DNA of 64,000 nt from Xestospongia bergquistia (lineage: Eukaryota > Porifera > Demospongiae > Haplosclerida > Petrosiidae), in the NCBI GenBank assembly GCA_963965975.1, contig OZ014414.1, forward strand, positions 868,001-932,000, in the 5' to 3' direction. Below are positions 34,973-45,760 of this stretch, in pieces. The notes beneath the pieces are model-generated. The model was not told the DNA's origin and did not search any database. It was given only the letters and a program-made list of their open reading frames with translations. The position numbers and the translations under genes were made by a program. Position 1 is the stretch's first letter, and each line of letters starts with the position of its first letter.

Positions 34973-35874
34973 TGATATCTGTGATATATTGGATGATACC
35001 TGATCAGTTCCATACTACACTTATAAAGGACCTCCTACAATTTTGTCACTCTCTATATACATCAATTAATTCATTAATATAAGAATCATTTCAATTTATA
35101 ACATAATTCATTGTTGATTTAAACCAGCCAAAGTTAACAATTAATATAGTCAGTTATAATTGAATGAATCACACACATACTTGTATTAACATAACAGTCT
35201 GCATCAAGTTACACAGAAAAATTTCTATCAGTGAGAGAAAATCAGCAATCTAAGTAGAAAAGCTAGGTTTATTTGATAATTCTTAACAAGCTTTCATATT
35301 AATATTCAATTCACACTGTTAGTATACTTTTGCTCATAGTTTGAACACAGAGAGATGAACCACACATACATTAAGTTTGTTATTACTACTAAGGTAGCAT
35401 GGATATTTTTTTGTGCCTTACCTTGCTTCATTATTAGCTAAAACAGCTAACACACAAATGTATCTGCTGTTTCAAATTGTTTTTTTCTATTTCAGGGTAG
35501 GTCAGTTGAATAACTGTTCTACTTTTGTCATTAGTTTACAGTACATCTCAACTGCCTTTTATGACTCTCAATGACTTTAAATCCACTGTATGATGCCATG
35601 TACTAATCTTAAAAAATGAAACAAGTGGCTTCTTTTAGCATCTTATGCTCACGAATGCATATTTTTGGATTAATCTCTGTGATTGGTAGGCTAAAGTAAC
35701 CATTTGTTTCTACATTAAATTATGTCATTACAGTCTTACTTAATTTAGAATTACTTTATAGAGCATAATTATTGTGTCTTGTGACATAATTTACCAATAG
35801 CTGTTATGATTGACACTTTATAATATAGACAATAATACAACAACTGTACATTCTTAGATTAGTTGATATGATTG
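34973..35874. repeat. Leading flank of the third array unit
   Basis: Repeat of 25673-26580 and 30452-31370, more diverged toward its right end. Non-coding. Confidence 0.7.
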
Positions 35875-35950
35875 TCTTAAAATCACAAGCTGATGTGACA
35901 GTCAGTGTGTCCTACCTACACAAAAGTGTCATTAAATCTCATTACCAAAG
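35875..35950 (+). promoter_or_regulatory. Partial upstream block of integrin copy 6
   Basis: Keeps the GTGACAGTCAGTGTGTCC segment and CACAAAAGTGTCATTAAATC but lacks the GTCACAACAG...GTTGAC inverted element found upstream of copies 4, 5, 7 and 8; the sequence there passes straight from TTGATATGA into TTGTCTTAAAATCAC. Confidence 0.55.
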
Positions 35951-38347
35951 ATGGCTTACAATATTCTATTGTATCTTCTGCTTCAAGTATCTTTCTTACA
36001 TCTTGGAACTGCTCAGTTGAGTAACTGTACTAATTTTGTCAGTTGCTCTGAGTGTATCTCAACTGCCTCTTGTGTCTGGTGTTCCACTCCTGGTAGTGCT
36101 CGCTGTCTCTCTCAGGATAATGTTACTGGATGTAATGAGCAAGATATATTTCAACCAGTGAGTAATATTACAGATCAATATGACCTGCCACTTAATGAGA
36201 AAAACCAAGTATCCTTAGAAACTATAAGTCTTAAACTGAGAGTTGGTGAACCATTGACTTTCACAGTGTCTGTAAAAGCTGCAGAGAATTTCCCTCTAGA
36301 CCTGTATATGTTAATGGATCTATCTGCAAGCTTTATAGATGATCTTAATGTTGTAAAAGGCTTAGCACCACAACTTCCATTAGCTTTACAAAATGTGTCA
36401 TCAAATTTCCTTATTGGATTTGGAACATTTGTAGATAAACCTTCACTGCCATATGTTTCATCTATTCAAATAAATGGTAGGGTTGATTTTTACTACAGTA
36501 AACGTGCTATACCCTTTAATTATGAACATGTTGTCAGTCTTACAAACTCATCCGATCTCTTTAATTCATCAGTACAAGAGACTATCATATCAATTAATGT
36601 TGATGATCCTGAAGATTCATTAGGTGCTATGTTACAAGCTGTGATATGTAAAGATCTTGTTGGATGGAGAGAGAAGTCACGAAAGATAATTTTAATTATG
36701 ACTGATGATGTCATCCACACAGCAGGTGATGGGCGTCTTGCTGGGATAGTGAAACCAAATGATGGACAATGTCATACACAATATGATCACTCTTATAATA
36801 AGACTGTCAACACTGCAGCTATCATGCAAGATTATCCGAGCATAGAGCAGGTCAGACAGGCTTTACTAGATAACAACATAGTGCCTGTTTTTGCCACAAC
36901 TAATACTTCAAACATATTAAATCTTTATAACAACACAATAAGTCCTTTATTAGGTGGATTTACTGCCATATTAGCATTTAATTCTGAAAATCTTGTTGAG
37001 GTTCTTGATGAAGCCTTTTTCAAAGTTGTTTCTAATGTTCGTCTTTCTTTTAATCTTCCCAGCTACCTTTCAGCTAATATTATAGCTAACTGTCCTCCTC
37101 ATGCCACATACTTACCAGATACTTATGAATGTGCTGGCATTGGTAATGGAACAGTTACCTTTACCATTTCTCTTATGCTTCATAAATGTACTAACAACTT
37201 TAGAAATGGAATCAGTGAGCAAGTAGACTTTCATATTCCTGGATTTGGACAGTTTACAGTTGATATTGATGGTATTTGTAGCTGTGACTGTGACAATGTA
37301 ACTGAATACAATAGCTCTACTTGTAGCACTAATGGTGACTTGACCTGTGGTCTCTGTACATGTACTAATGGATGGGCTGGTAATAATTGCTCCCACTCTA
37401 CTACTGCTACTACTACAAATGTTTCTTGTCCTATTGGTCCAAATGGCATTGAATGTAGTGGGAGGGGACAATGTAAATATGGTCAGTGTGTATGTACACA
37501 ACCAATTACAACAGTATCAGGAGTTCCTAATCCACTTATTGTAGGTGATGCTTGTGAGTGCAGCAACTTTGAATGTGATACTGACTCCAATGGAGTGGTA
37601 TGTAGTGGGCGTGGTCTGTGTATGTGTTCCAATGGTCAGTACACATGTCAGTGTAATGTATCATCTCTGACAGGAGAAACACACACTGGAGATGCATGTC
37701 AATGTTCGTCTGACCACTGCATGGATCCTAATAATGTAGATTCTCTATGCAATAGACAAGGAAATTGTGACCCATGTCAACAACAAGGCAGAGCATGTAA
37801 ATGTAATGATGGATACAAAGGTAAATATTGTGAGACAAGAACATTTATGTCATTGCTAGCTGTATGTGATAACTCTGGTACTGTCAGAGAGTGTGTTAAA
37901 TGCTATGGTGAAGCTGCAAAAGATAACAAAGAAATCTCTTCAATATGTCTTGATTCGGCTTGTGGTAACTTCACACTACTCCATGAAGATCCACCACAAG
38001 ATGATTATGATGTTCCTGGAACTGTTAACAGCAGTACTATTGACTGTTTCTTCATTGATGGGGAATGTCATTATAGTTATTATGTAGGGCTGTTAACTAA
38101 TGGAGAGAGTGTTTATGCAGTGTCACCACGTGAATGCCTCCTTGTTTCATTTTGGGCTATTGCTCTGATAATTATGTTTAGCTCAACATTGATTGGATTT
38201 ATAATTTTGATGATAATAAAGTGCTGTATTATATATTTGGATTATCGTAAATTCAAAATGAAGGGATTGGAAGATTTCTCAATGACTGTAAATCCATTAT
38301 ATGATAACCTAGTTATTTATGCTAATGCCATTAATCTTAAGCAATAA
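35951..38347 (+). CDS. ITGB: Integrin beta subunit, copy 6 (DLSAS MIDAS, cysteine-free SDL)
   Basis: Single exon, 798 aa. MIDAS is DLSAS at residue 123 (metal ligands kept; Ala replaces the Gly of the other copies) and ADMIDAS is intact (IDD). The specificity loop is GRVDFYYSKRAIPF without cysteines, three residues longer than in copy 5. The rest of the beta-A and hybrid region is almost identical to copy 5 (TTNTSNILNLYNNTIS). I-EGF1 has a shortened Thr run (STTATTTN) and I-EGF2 has CKYGQC as in copy 4. I-EGF4 and the beta-tail have diverged (CNRQGNCDPCQQQG). The tail has NPLY and ends NAINLKQ. AATAAA at 38366-38371. Confidence 0.93.
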   Translation: MAYNILLYLLLQVSFLHLGTAQLSNCTNFVSCSECISTASCVWCSTPGSARCLSQDNVTGCNEQDIFQPVSNITDQYDLPLNEKNQVSLETISLKLRVGEPLTFTVSVKAAENFPLDLYMLMDLSASFIDDLNVVKGLAPQLPLALQNVSSNFLIGFGTFVDKPSLPYVSSIQINGRVDFYYSKRAIPFNYEHVVSLTNSSDLFNSSVQETIISINVDDPEDSLGAMLQAVICKDLVGWREKSRKIILIMTDDVIHTAGDGRLAGIVKPNDGQCHTQYDHSYNKTVNTAAIMQDYPSIEQVRQALLDNNIVPVFATTNTSNILNLYNNTISPLLGGFTAILAFNSENLVEVLDEAFFKVVSNVRLSFNLPSYLSANIIANCPPHATYLPDTYECAGIGNGTVTFTISLMLHKCTNNFRNGISEQVDFHIPGFGQFTVDIDGICSCDCDNVTEYNSSTCSTNGDLTCGLCTCTNGWAGNNCSHSTTATTTNVSCPIGPNGIECSGRGQCKYGQCVCTQPITTVSGVPNPLIVGDACECSNFECDTDSNGVVCSGRGLCMCSNGQYTCQCNVSSLTGETHTGDACQCSSDHCMDPNNVDSLCNRQGNCDPCQQQGRACKCNDGYKGKYCETRTFMSLLAVCDNSGTVRECVKCYGEAAKDNKEISSICLDSACGNFTLLHEDPPQDDYDVPGTVNSSTIDCFFIDGECHYSYYVGLLTNGESVYAVSPRECLLVSFWAIALIIMFSSTLIGFIILMIIKCCIIYLDYRKFKMKGLEDFSMTVNPLYDNLVIYANAINLKQ

Positions 38348-38931
38348 AGAGGCTTCTGTTATTGCAATAAATGTTTGTGTCTTCATTTAGTTAGTTATGT
38401 CATTCAGTTTTAAATTGATAATTTACTATAATAATCAGTTAAGTTATACTTGAGCTCTAAAAACTAAAATTCATTGAAAATTATACTCAAAAATTATTGT
38501 TGGTTAATGTACACCATGTGACTATTGTGATAGCGTGTGTATTGTGATAGTGTGTGTAGTTTGACATTTAAGGTTTATTAACTAGTCTGCCTGTTTGCTC
38601 CTGAAATTTTCTTTTCTATTTTTTACAAGTTACAAGTTGTATAAGAAAGAACTAACATTGAACAAACTCTGGCTTCCATTAGAAACAATCTTTTAACATT
38701 AACCTTTATATGTATATTGGACTAGACAGTAGTTATATTATTATTAGTAAGAGACAAATGGCGCCTCATACATACCACAAACATGTCAAATACATGAACT
38801 GTTAATTCACCATAGTAATTAGTAATCACACCAGTGTATGTTGTCAATACTTTTTTATTTTTTATGCAAGTATGCAACCTATAAGTTACTGTAAAGTAGT
38901 GTCATGTAGTGTCAAAAACATGCATCCTAAC
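38348..38931. repeat. Trailing flank of the third unit
   Basis: Shortened version of 29120-29862; the composite relic is missing and the sequence leads directly into a broken integrin copy. Confidence 0.7.
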
Positions 38932-40819
38932 ATGGCTTATCATATTTTGTTGTATATACTGTTTCAAGTTTCTTTCTTACATCTTGGAACTGCTCAGTTG
39001 ACTAACTGTACTAATTTTGTCAGTTGCTCTGAGTGTATCTCAACTGCCTCTTGTGTCTGGTGTTCTACTCCTGGTAGTGCTCACTGTCTTTCTCAGCTGG
39101 ATAATGTTACTGGATGTAATAAGCAAGATTTATTTCAACCAGTGAGTAATATTACAGATCAGTATGACCTGCCACTAAATGAGAAAAACCAAGTATCTTT
39201 GGAAACTATAAGTCTTAAACTGAGAGTTGGTGAACCACTGAATTTCACAGTGTCAGTTAAAGCTGCTGAGGATTTTCCTCTAGACCTGTATTTGTTGATG
39301 GATCTATCTGGAAGCTTTATCTATGATCGTTATGTTGTGACGAACTTAGCTATCCAACCTCCATTAGCTTTATGAAATGTGTCTTCTGATTTCCTCATTG
39401 GCTTTGGGACATTTGTTGATAAACCTTCATTGCCATATGGACACAGTCGACCACTTAGCTGTTACATAAGACTATGTGCTAAATCTTTTGATTATGCACA
39501 TGTTGTCAGTCTTACTAACTCATCTGATCTCTTTAAATCATCAATTGAGGACATAATTACATCAGGTAATGTTGATGATCCTGAAGATCCATTAGGTGCT
39601 ATATTACAAGCTGTAGTGTGTAAAGATCTTGTTGGATGGGGAGAGAAGTCACAAAAAATAATTTTTATTATGACAAATGATGTCCTCCACACAGCAGGCG
39701 ATGGACGTCTTGCTGGGTTAGTTAAACCAAATGATGGACAATGTCATACACAATATGATCCCTCTTACAATAAGACTGTCAACACTGCAGCTATCATGCA
39801 AGATTATCCAAGCATAGCACAAGTCAAAGAAGCTTTACAGGATGATAATATTGTACCTGGGGGACAATTTGAATGTGGCCAATGCATATGTAAACATCCT
39901 AAATGGATGGGCTGGTAATAATTGCTCCCACTCTACTACTAATACTACTATGATTACTACTACTAATAATGTTTCTTGTCCTATTGGTCCAAATGGCATT
40001 GAATGTAGTGGGAGGGGACAATGTGAATGTGGTCAATGTGTATGTACACAAACAATTACAACAGTATCAGGAGTCCTTAATCCACTTATTGTAGGTGATG
40101 CTTGTGAGTGTAGCAACTTTGAATGTGATACTGACTTTAATAGAGTGGTATGTAGTGGGCGTGGTCTATGTATGTGTTCCAATGGTCAGTACACCTGTCA
40201 GTGTAATATATCATCACTGACAGGAGAAACACACACTGGAGATGCATGTCAGTGTTCGTCTGACCACTGCATTGATCTTAATAATGCAAGTCTTATATGC
40301 AATGGACGAGGAAGGTGTAACCCATGTCAACCACAAGGCAGAGCATGTACATGTAATGATGGATATGGTGGGCAATATTGTGAGACAACATTTAAATCAA
40401 TGTTAGCTGTGTGTACTAATACTAGTACTATCAGAGAGTGTGTTAAATGCTATGGTGAAGCAGCAGAAGATAACAAACATGTCTCTTTGGTATGTTCACA
40501 TTTGACTTGTTATAATTACACACTGCTTATTGAAGACCCTTCACAAGATAATTATGATGTTCTTGGAGCAGTTAATGGCAGTAATGTTGATTGTTCCTTT
40601 ATTAGTGAGGATTGCCATTATATATATTATGTGGGTTTAATGCCCGAAGGGACAAATATCTATGCAGTACCACCACGTGAATGCCTTCCTATTCCATCGT
40701 GGGCAATAGCTACGATTAATCTGTCTACTTTAGTAACCATTGGAACTGCTTTGTTGCTTATTATCAAATGCTGCATTATGTATATGGATTTTGTAAAATC
40801 CAAAAGAAGAAGACAATAG
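38932..40819 (+). pseudogene. Broken integrin beta copy (nonsense, large deletion, frame change)
   Basis: Starts with a good signal peptide and PSI (MAYHILLYILFQ) and MIDAS DLSGS, but ADMIDAS is degraded (IYDR) and the codon at 39373 is TGA where intact copies have CGA or AGA. The same frame then runs on through a beta-A domain with a Cys-pair loop (SCYIRLC) to DDNIVPGG, where it jumps into an I-EGF2-like scrap (QFECGQCICK) and stops at 39918. The I-EGF1 to tail part continues in another frame (about 39900-40819: NGWAGNNCSHS to transmembrane to DFVKSKRRRQ) with no NPxY. Roughly 170 codons (end of beta-A, hybrid, PSI-proximal part) are missing, and the EGF order is scrambled at the junction. 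The downstream half is still fully open, so loss may be recent. Confidence 0.85.
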
Positions 40820-41329
40820 ATAGGAGTACGTTTAATGCAATTGGATGTTATAATATTACATTCACTAACAATATTAGTGAATTGTCAGTCAGTCTAAAAC
40901 AATGCATGCAGTCTTAAAAGTTATGTTATGTAACTATATCTTTCAATTTTGAGTTAGTGTAGTAAAAAAATGTTTTCAATGTTGAAATATAACTACAATA
41001 CAGTCATAATTGGCTATACATCATAGACATATGAACAGATACAAACAAAGACATTTTACATTAAGTTATAGTGTCAATCTTCTGATGACAGGATGCAGTC
41101 TATGTCAACATCCAAATTATTAAGATTGTATATATAGTTTGTCTAATGATCGCATAATGCATGAAACTTGGAGTAACAGCAACAAAGCGAGAGTTCTGTC
41201 CTTTTGTCCTTCAATTCTGGTTTAGTTTGTTTCATAATATATATTAACATATTTATGCAAGATACAAATGTTGTAGTCAATGATACATAAAAAATGTTTC
41301 AATTTGATCATTTACTTAGACTACGGAGA
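40820..41329. other. Intergenic
   Basis: AT-rich, no coding signal recognised between two integrin relics. Confidence 0.45.
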
Positions 41330-42041
41330 ATACTCGTTCCAATGGTATGTAAACCTAGACTGTCATTGTAATATTTCTTGACAGGACAAACAAGCAATGA
41401 AGGGACATGTCAATGTTCATCTGACCACTGTATTGATCTTAATAATGGAGCCTGTATGCAATAGGTAAGGAAGGTGTACCCCATGTCAACCTCAAGGCAG
41501 GGCATGTACATGCAATGATGGATGCAGAGGACAATATTGTGAGACAATGTTAGGTCACTGTTAGTTGTATGTGATTACTCTGGTACTGTCAGAGAGTGTG
41601 TTAAATGCTATGGTAAAGCAGCAGAAGGTAACAAAGAAGTCTCCTCATTATGTTCTGGTTTGATCAGGAGTAACTACACATTACTCCATGAAGATCCATC
41701 GCAAGATGATTATGATGATAATATTGATGACAGTACTATTGCCTTTTTCCTTTATTTATGGAGATTGTCATTGTAATTATTATGTGGGGTTAACAACTAA
41801 TAAAGGGGTGTCTATGTAGTACTACCACATGAGTGCTTCCTTTTTCCATTTTGGTCTATGAATCTGATGATCACGTTCACTTTAAAAGTGATTGGATGTA
41901 TAATATTGATGATAATAAAGTGCTGTATTATATATTTGCATTATGGTAAATTCAAAGTGAAGGGATCAAAATATTTCTTAATAATTATAAATCCATTGTA
42001 TGATAACTTTTTTATGCTAATGCCACTAATCTTAGAAAGTA
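41330..42041 (+). pseudogene. Integrin beta C-terminal relic
   Basis: Decayed I-EGF3-4 (CQCSSDHCIDLNN, then a stop; CQPQGRACTCNDG), beta-tail (RECVKCYGKAAEGNKEVSS), transmembrane segment and tail ending near ATNLRK, with several frameshifts and stops. Homologous to about 46390-47023, and both relics precede an intact copy by about 600 bases, so the relic travels with the duplicated unit. Confidence 0.8.
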
Positions 42042-42548
42042 AAAAGTGGCTTTCCTTATACCAATAAATAATGTTTATACTACAATAATTGTTTATGTCT
42101 TTACAAGTTAATTTGTTATGACATTCAGTTTTGATTGTTTTTAAAGTAGTAAAAGTATATAATACAAACCTGTTAGGTTATACTTTGTAAAATAAAATCA
42201 ATAATAACAATTCTGTATTTGGTCTATACTAGATGGATAATGTTAGGATCATATTCTAAATATCTCCACATTGCAATTGCTATATAGCATTCTTAAAGAA
42301 ACAGACTTAAAAAAGTTGGGAAGTAGTGAAAAATATATATTATGGATCTTGTGTTCACAAATATATATTTTTGGATTAATCTCTATGATTGGTAGTTAAC
42401 TACATTTGTTTCTACAGTAAATTGTGTCTTTACAATCTTACTTAGCTTAAGATTACTTTATTGTTGTGTCTTGTGACATACATTTACCAATAGCAGTTTT
42501 AATTGAATCACAATAGTACAAGTGTACATTATTAGGGTTTTATATCTA
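42042..42548. repeat. Flank shared with 47024-47531
   Basis: Non-coding repeat leading into the promoter block of copy 7; includes GTTTATGTCTTTACAAGTTA and TTTGGTCTATACTAGATGGA in both units. Confidence 0.75.
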
Positions 42549-42660
42549 CTGTAGTTGTCACAACAGTCATGTTGACACATTTTGCTATAAAATCACAAGC
42601 TAATGTAACAGTCAGTGTGTCCTGCCTACACAAAAGTGTCATTAAATCTCAATACCAAAG
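42549..42660 (+). promoter_or_regulatory. Conserved upstream block of integrin copy 7
   Basis: Carries the inverted element (42557-42576) plus the GTCAGTGTGTCCTGCCTACA and CATTAAATCTCA segments shared across the array. Confidence 0.6.
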
Positions 42661-45072
42661 ATGGCTTGCAATATTCTGTTGTATTTTTTGCTTCAAGTTT
42701 CTTTCTTATATCTTGGAACTGCTCAGTTGATTAACTGTACTAATTTTGTCAGTTGCTCTGAGTGTATCTCAACTCCCTCTTGTGTCTGGTGTTCTACTAC
42801 TGGTAGTGCTCACTGTCTCTCTCAGGATAATGTTACTGGATGTAATGACCAAGATTTATTTCAACCAGTGAGTAATATTACAGATCAATATGACCTGCCA
42901 CTTAATGAGAAAAACCAAGTATCCTTAGAAACTATAAGTCTTAAACTGAGAATTGGTGAACCATTGACTTTCACAGTGTCAGTAAAAGCTGCAGAGGACT
43001 TTCCTCTTGACTTGTATATGTTGATGGATCTGTCTGGAAGCTTTGAAGGTGATCTTATTGTTGTGAAGGGGTTAGCTCCTCAACTTCCATTAGCTTTAAG
43101 AAATGTGTCATCTGATTTCCTTATTGGTTTTGGGACATTTGTTGATAAACCTTCATTGCCATATACTTCATCTGTTCAAAAGAATACAAAACTTACTTTT
43201 AAAGGCCAACCAAGTTGTGATGCTAATAGACTCTGTGCTAAACCTTTTGATTATGAACATGTTGTCAGTCTTACTAACTCATCTGATCTCTTTAACTCAT
43301 CAGTACAAGAAACTATTATATCAACTAATGTTGATGATCCTGAAGACCCACTAGGCGCAATGTTACAAGCTGTGGTATGTAAAGGTCTTGTTGGATGGAG
43401 AGAAAAGTCACGAAAGATTCTTCTTATTATGACAGATGACGTCCTCCACACAGCAGGTGATGGGCATCTTGCTGGAATAGTGAAACCAAATGATGGACAA
43501 TGTCATACACAATATGATTCCTCTTATAACAAGGTAGTCAATAATGCAGCACTTATGCAAGATTATCCTAGCATAGAACAAGTAAGGGAAGTTTTACAAG
43601 ACAATGATATCATACCTGTTTTTGCCATATCTCTATCACGCAATGCTTCATTCCTATATAACACAACTGTAGGTCCATTTCTAGGTGGATTTACAACGAT
43701 GTTAACAGCTAATTCTACTAACCTTGTTAATGTTCTTGAAGAAGCATATTTAAAGGTTGTTTCCAATGCTCGTCTTTCTTTTAATCTTCCTAATTACCTT
43801 TCAGTCAATATTACAGCTAACTGTCCTCCACAGGCCACATACTTACCAGATACTTATGAATGTGCTGGCATTGGTAATGGAGCAGTTACCTTCACCATTT
43901 CTCTTATGCTTCAAACATGTACTAACAACTTTAAAAATGGAATCACTGAGCAAGTAGTTTTTCATATTCCTGGATTTGGACAGTTTACAGTTGATATTGA
44001 TGGTATTTGTAGCTGTGACTGTGACAGTGAAACTGAATACAGTAGCTCTATTTGTAGCACTAATGGTGACTTGACTTGTGGTCTCTGTACATGTACTAAT
44101 GGATGGACGGAAAATGACTGCTCTTGTTCAACTGCTCAATGTCCTTTAGGTCCCAATGGTGCAGTATGTAGTGGGAGGGGACAATGTGAATGTGGTCAAT
44201 GTGTATGTACACAAACAATTACAACAGTATCAGGAATTCCTTATCCACGTATTGTAGGTGATGCTTGTGAGTGTAGTAACTATGAATGTAATACTGGCTC
44301 TAATGGACTGGTATGTAGTGGGCGTGGTCTGTGTATGTGTTCCAATGGTCAGTACACCTGTCAGTGTAATGTATCATCTCTGACAGGAGAAACACACACT
44401 GGAGATGCATGTCAGTGTTCGTCTGACCACTGCATGGATCCTAATAATATAGGTCGTGTATGCAATGGACGAGGAACCTGCGAGTCATGTCAACCTCAAG
44501 GCAGGGCATGTACATGTAATGATGAATACAGAGGGCAATATTGTGAGACAACAATTAGGTCATTGCTAGCTGTATGTGATAACTCTGGTACTGTCAGAGA
44601 GTGTGTTAAATGCTATGGTGAAGCCGCAAAAGATAACAAAGAAATCTCTTCAATATGTCTTGGTTTGGTTTGTGGTAACTTCACACTACTCCATGAAGAT
44701 CCGTCACAAGATGATTATGATGTTCCTGGAACTGTTGATAGCAGTATTGTTGACTGTTCCTTTACTGATGGAGAATGTCGTTATAATTATTATGTGGGGT
44801 TATCAACTAATGAAGAGAATGTCTATGCAGTACCACCCCGTGAGTGTTTACTTATTCCATCATGGTCTATAACTTTGATTGTTCTAGTTTGTTTAATTAT
44901 TATTGGATGCCTTGTCTTGGTGTGTATAAAGTGCTGTATTATGTATTTGGATCATCGAGAGTTTAAAAAGTTTCAAAAGGAAGTGAATGAGGTGGACTTC
45001 TCAAAAAGTTCAAATCCTTTGTACCACAAGCCAGATGTTACATATACTAATATAGCGTATGGAAAAGTGTGA
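42661..45072 (+). CDS. ITGB: Integrin beta subunit, copy 7 (canonical NPLY + NIAY tail)
   Basis: Single exon, 803 aa. MIDAS DLSGS at 123; the first ADMIDAS Asp is Gly (EGD). The specificity loop is PSCDANRLCAKPF with its Cys pair. I-EGF1-2 is of the short type (TENDCSCSTAQCPLGP). The transmembrane helix follows LLIPSWSITL and the tail is the most canonical here: YLDHREFKKFQKEV, NPLY, then TNIAY before the end, matching the spacing of vertebrate talin/kindlin-binding tails. It is the best candidate, with copy 8, for normal cytoskeletal coupling. A (GT)n run follows the stop; AATAAA at 45385-45390. Confidence 0.94.
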   Translation: MACNILLYFLLQVSFLYLGTAQLINCTNFVSCSECISTPSCVWCSTTGSAHCLSQDNVTGCNDQDLFQPVSNITDQYDLPLNEKNQVSLETISLKLRIGEPLTFTVSVKAAEDFPLDLYMLMDLSGSFEGDLIVVKGLAPQLPLALRNVSSDFLIGFGTFVDKPSLPYTSSVQKNTKLTFKGQPSCDANRLCAKPFDYEHVVSLTNSSDLFNSSVQETIISTNVDDPEDPLGAMLQAVVCKGLVGWREKSRKILLIMTDDVLHTAGDGHLAGIVKPNDGQCHTQYDSSYNKVVNNAALMQDYPSIEQVREVLQDNDIIPVFAISLSRNASFLYNTTVGPFLGGFTTMLTANSTNLVNVLEEAYLKVVSNARLSFNLPNYLSVNITANCPPQATYLPDTYECAGIGNGAVTFTISLMLQTCTNNFKNGITEQVVFHIPGFGQFTVDIDGICSCDCDSETEYSSSICSTNGDLTCGLCTCTNGWTENDCSCSTAQCPLGPNGAVCSGRGQCECGQCVCTQTITTVSGIPYPRIVGDACECSNYECNTGSNGLVCSGRGLCMCSNGQYTCQCNVSSLTGETHTGDACQCSSDHCMDPNNIGRVCNGRGTCESCQPQGRACTCNDEYRGQYCETTIRSLLAVCDNSGTVRECVKCYGEAAKDNKEISSICLGLVCGNFTLLHEDPSQDDYDVPGTVDSSIVDCSFTDGECRYNYYVGLSTNEENVYAVPPRECLLIPSWSITLIVLVCLIIIGCLVLVCIKCCIMYLDHREFKKFQKEVNEVDFSKSSNPLYHKPDVTYTNIAYGKV

Positions 45073-45117
45073 CATTTATGATATGACAGTAATACTTTAG
45101 CAGCTGTTGTGTGTCAA

Positions 45118-45119
45118 TA

Positions 45120-45148
<29 letters not shown>
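45118..45148. repeat. (GT)n microsatellite in 3' flank of copy 7
   Basis: About 15 GT units just after the stop codon; the corresponding place after copy 8 (about 50107-50119) has only a few units. Confidence 0.9.
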
Positions 45149-45150
<2 letters not shown>

Positions 45151-45760
45151 ATGTTATTTAGTATTTATATTATTGAAGTATATGCAGTAAATATATTGAA
45201 AGCCTCTTATAGTATTATGACTGTTAATTGTTGACTGTAGCAGTTTTTGTTAGCACCCCACTTGTGTATATTATATAGTGTGAGTAAATTGTATAATTAT
45301 TGGATATCATATATGTGGTTGTAATAGGACATACTGTTTATATAACATGTGATGTTACTGACATTTCATAGCTTTTCTTGTTTAAATAAAATATACTCTT
45401 CAGCTTTCAACAACATTGTAATGTTTACTCATGATTCATTAATGAATTACACTTCAAAAGTCTTAACTCCATATTCTCATAACTGATTTAAGTTAGATCA
45501 TAGTTGTGTTGAGTTCATATCACCATACACATATTGATGCAGTGTAATACACTAAATGTAAGAAAATTACATGACACGTCACACTACAAAACAACACTTG
45601 TTTCTTCCTGATAAGGAAATCAATGTGATGACACTATAGCAAACTTTCAAACCATTGTTGCCTCTTAGGATGGATATTAGTGATATTTTGAAACATTTAT
45701 ATGGACAAAAGACGCAACACTGAAAGTTTTGATTGCTTGTTTTGACAAGAAAATAGGAGA
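45149..45760. repeat. 3' flank of copy 7, repeated after copy 8
   Basis: Closely matches about 50120-50670 (for example CATTTCATAGCTTTTCTTGT and TTCAAAAGTCTTAACTCCAT in both). The match ends around ATAGGAGAGG at 45750 and 50670, marking a duplication breakpoint where the next relic begins. Confidence 0.75.

Noticed and set aside
37112-37501. Long minus-strand open frame inside integrin copy 6 (and equivalents in other copies)
   Set aside because: It mirrors the I-EGF and hybrid coding sequence and recurs at the same place in all copies because of shared sequence; low-complexity Thr/Ser translation.
39373-39375. In-frame TGA as a possible selenocysteine codon in the 38.9-kb integrin copy
   Set aside because: Intact copies have Arg (CGA or AGA) there, the copy has other disabling changes, and no SECIS-like hairpin was noticed.
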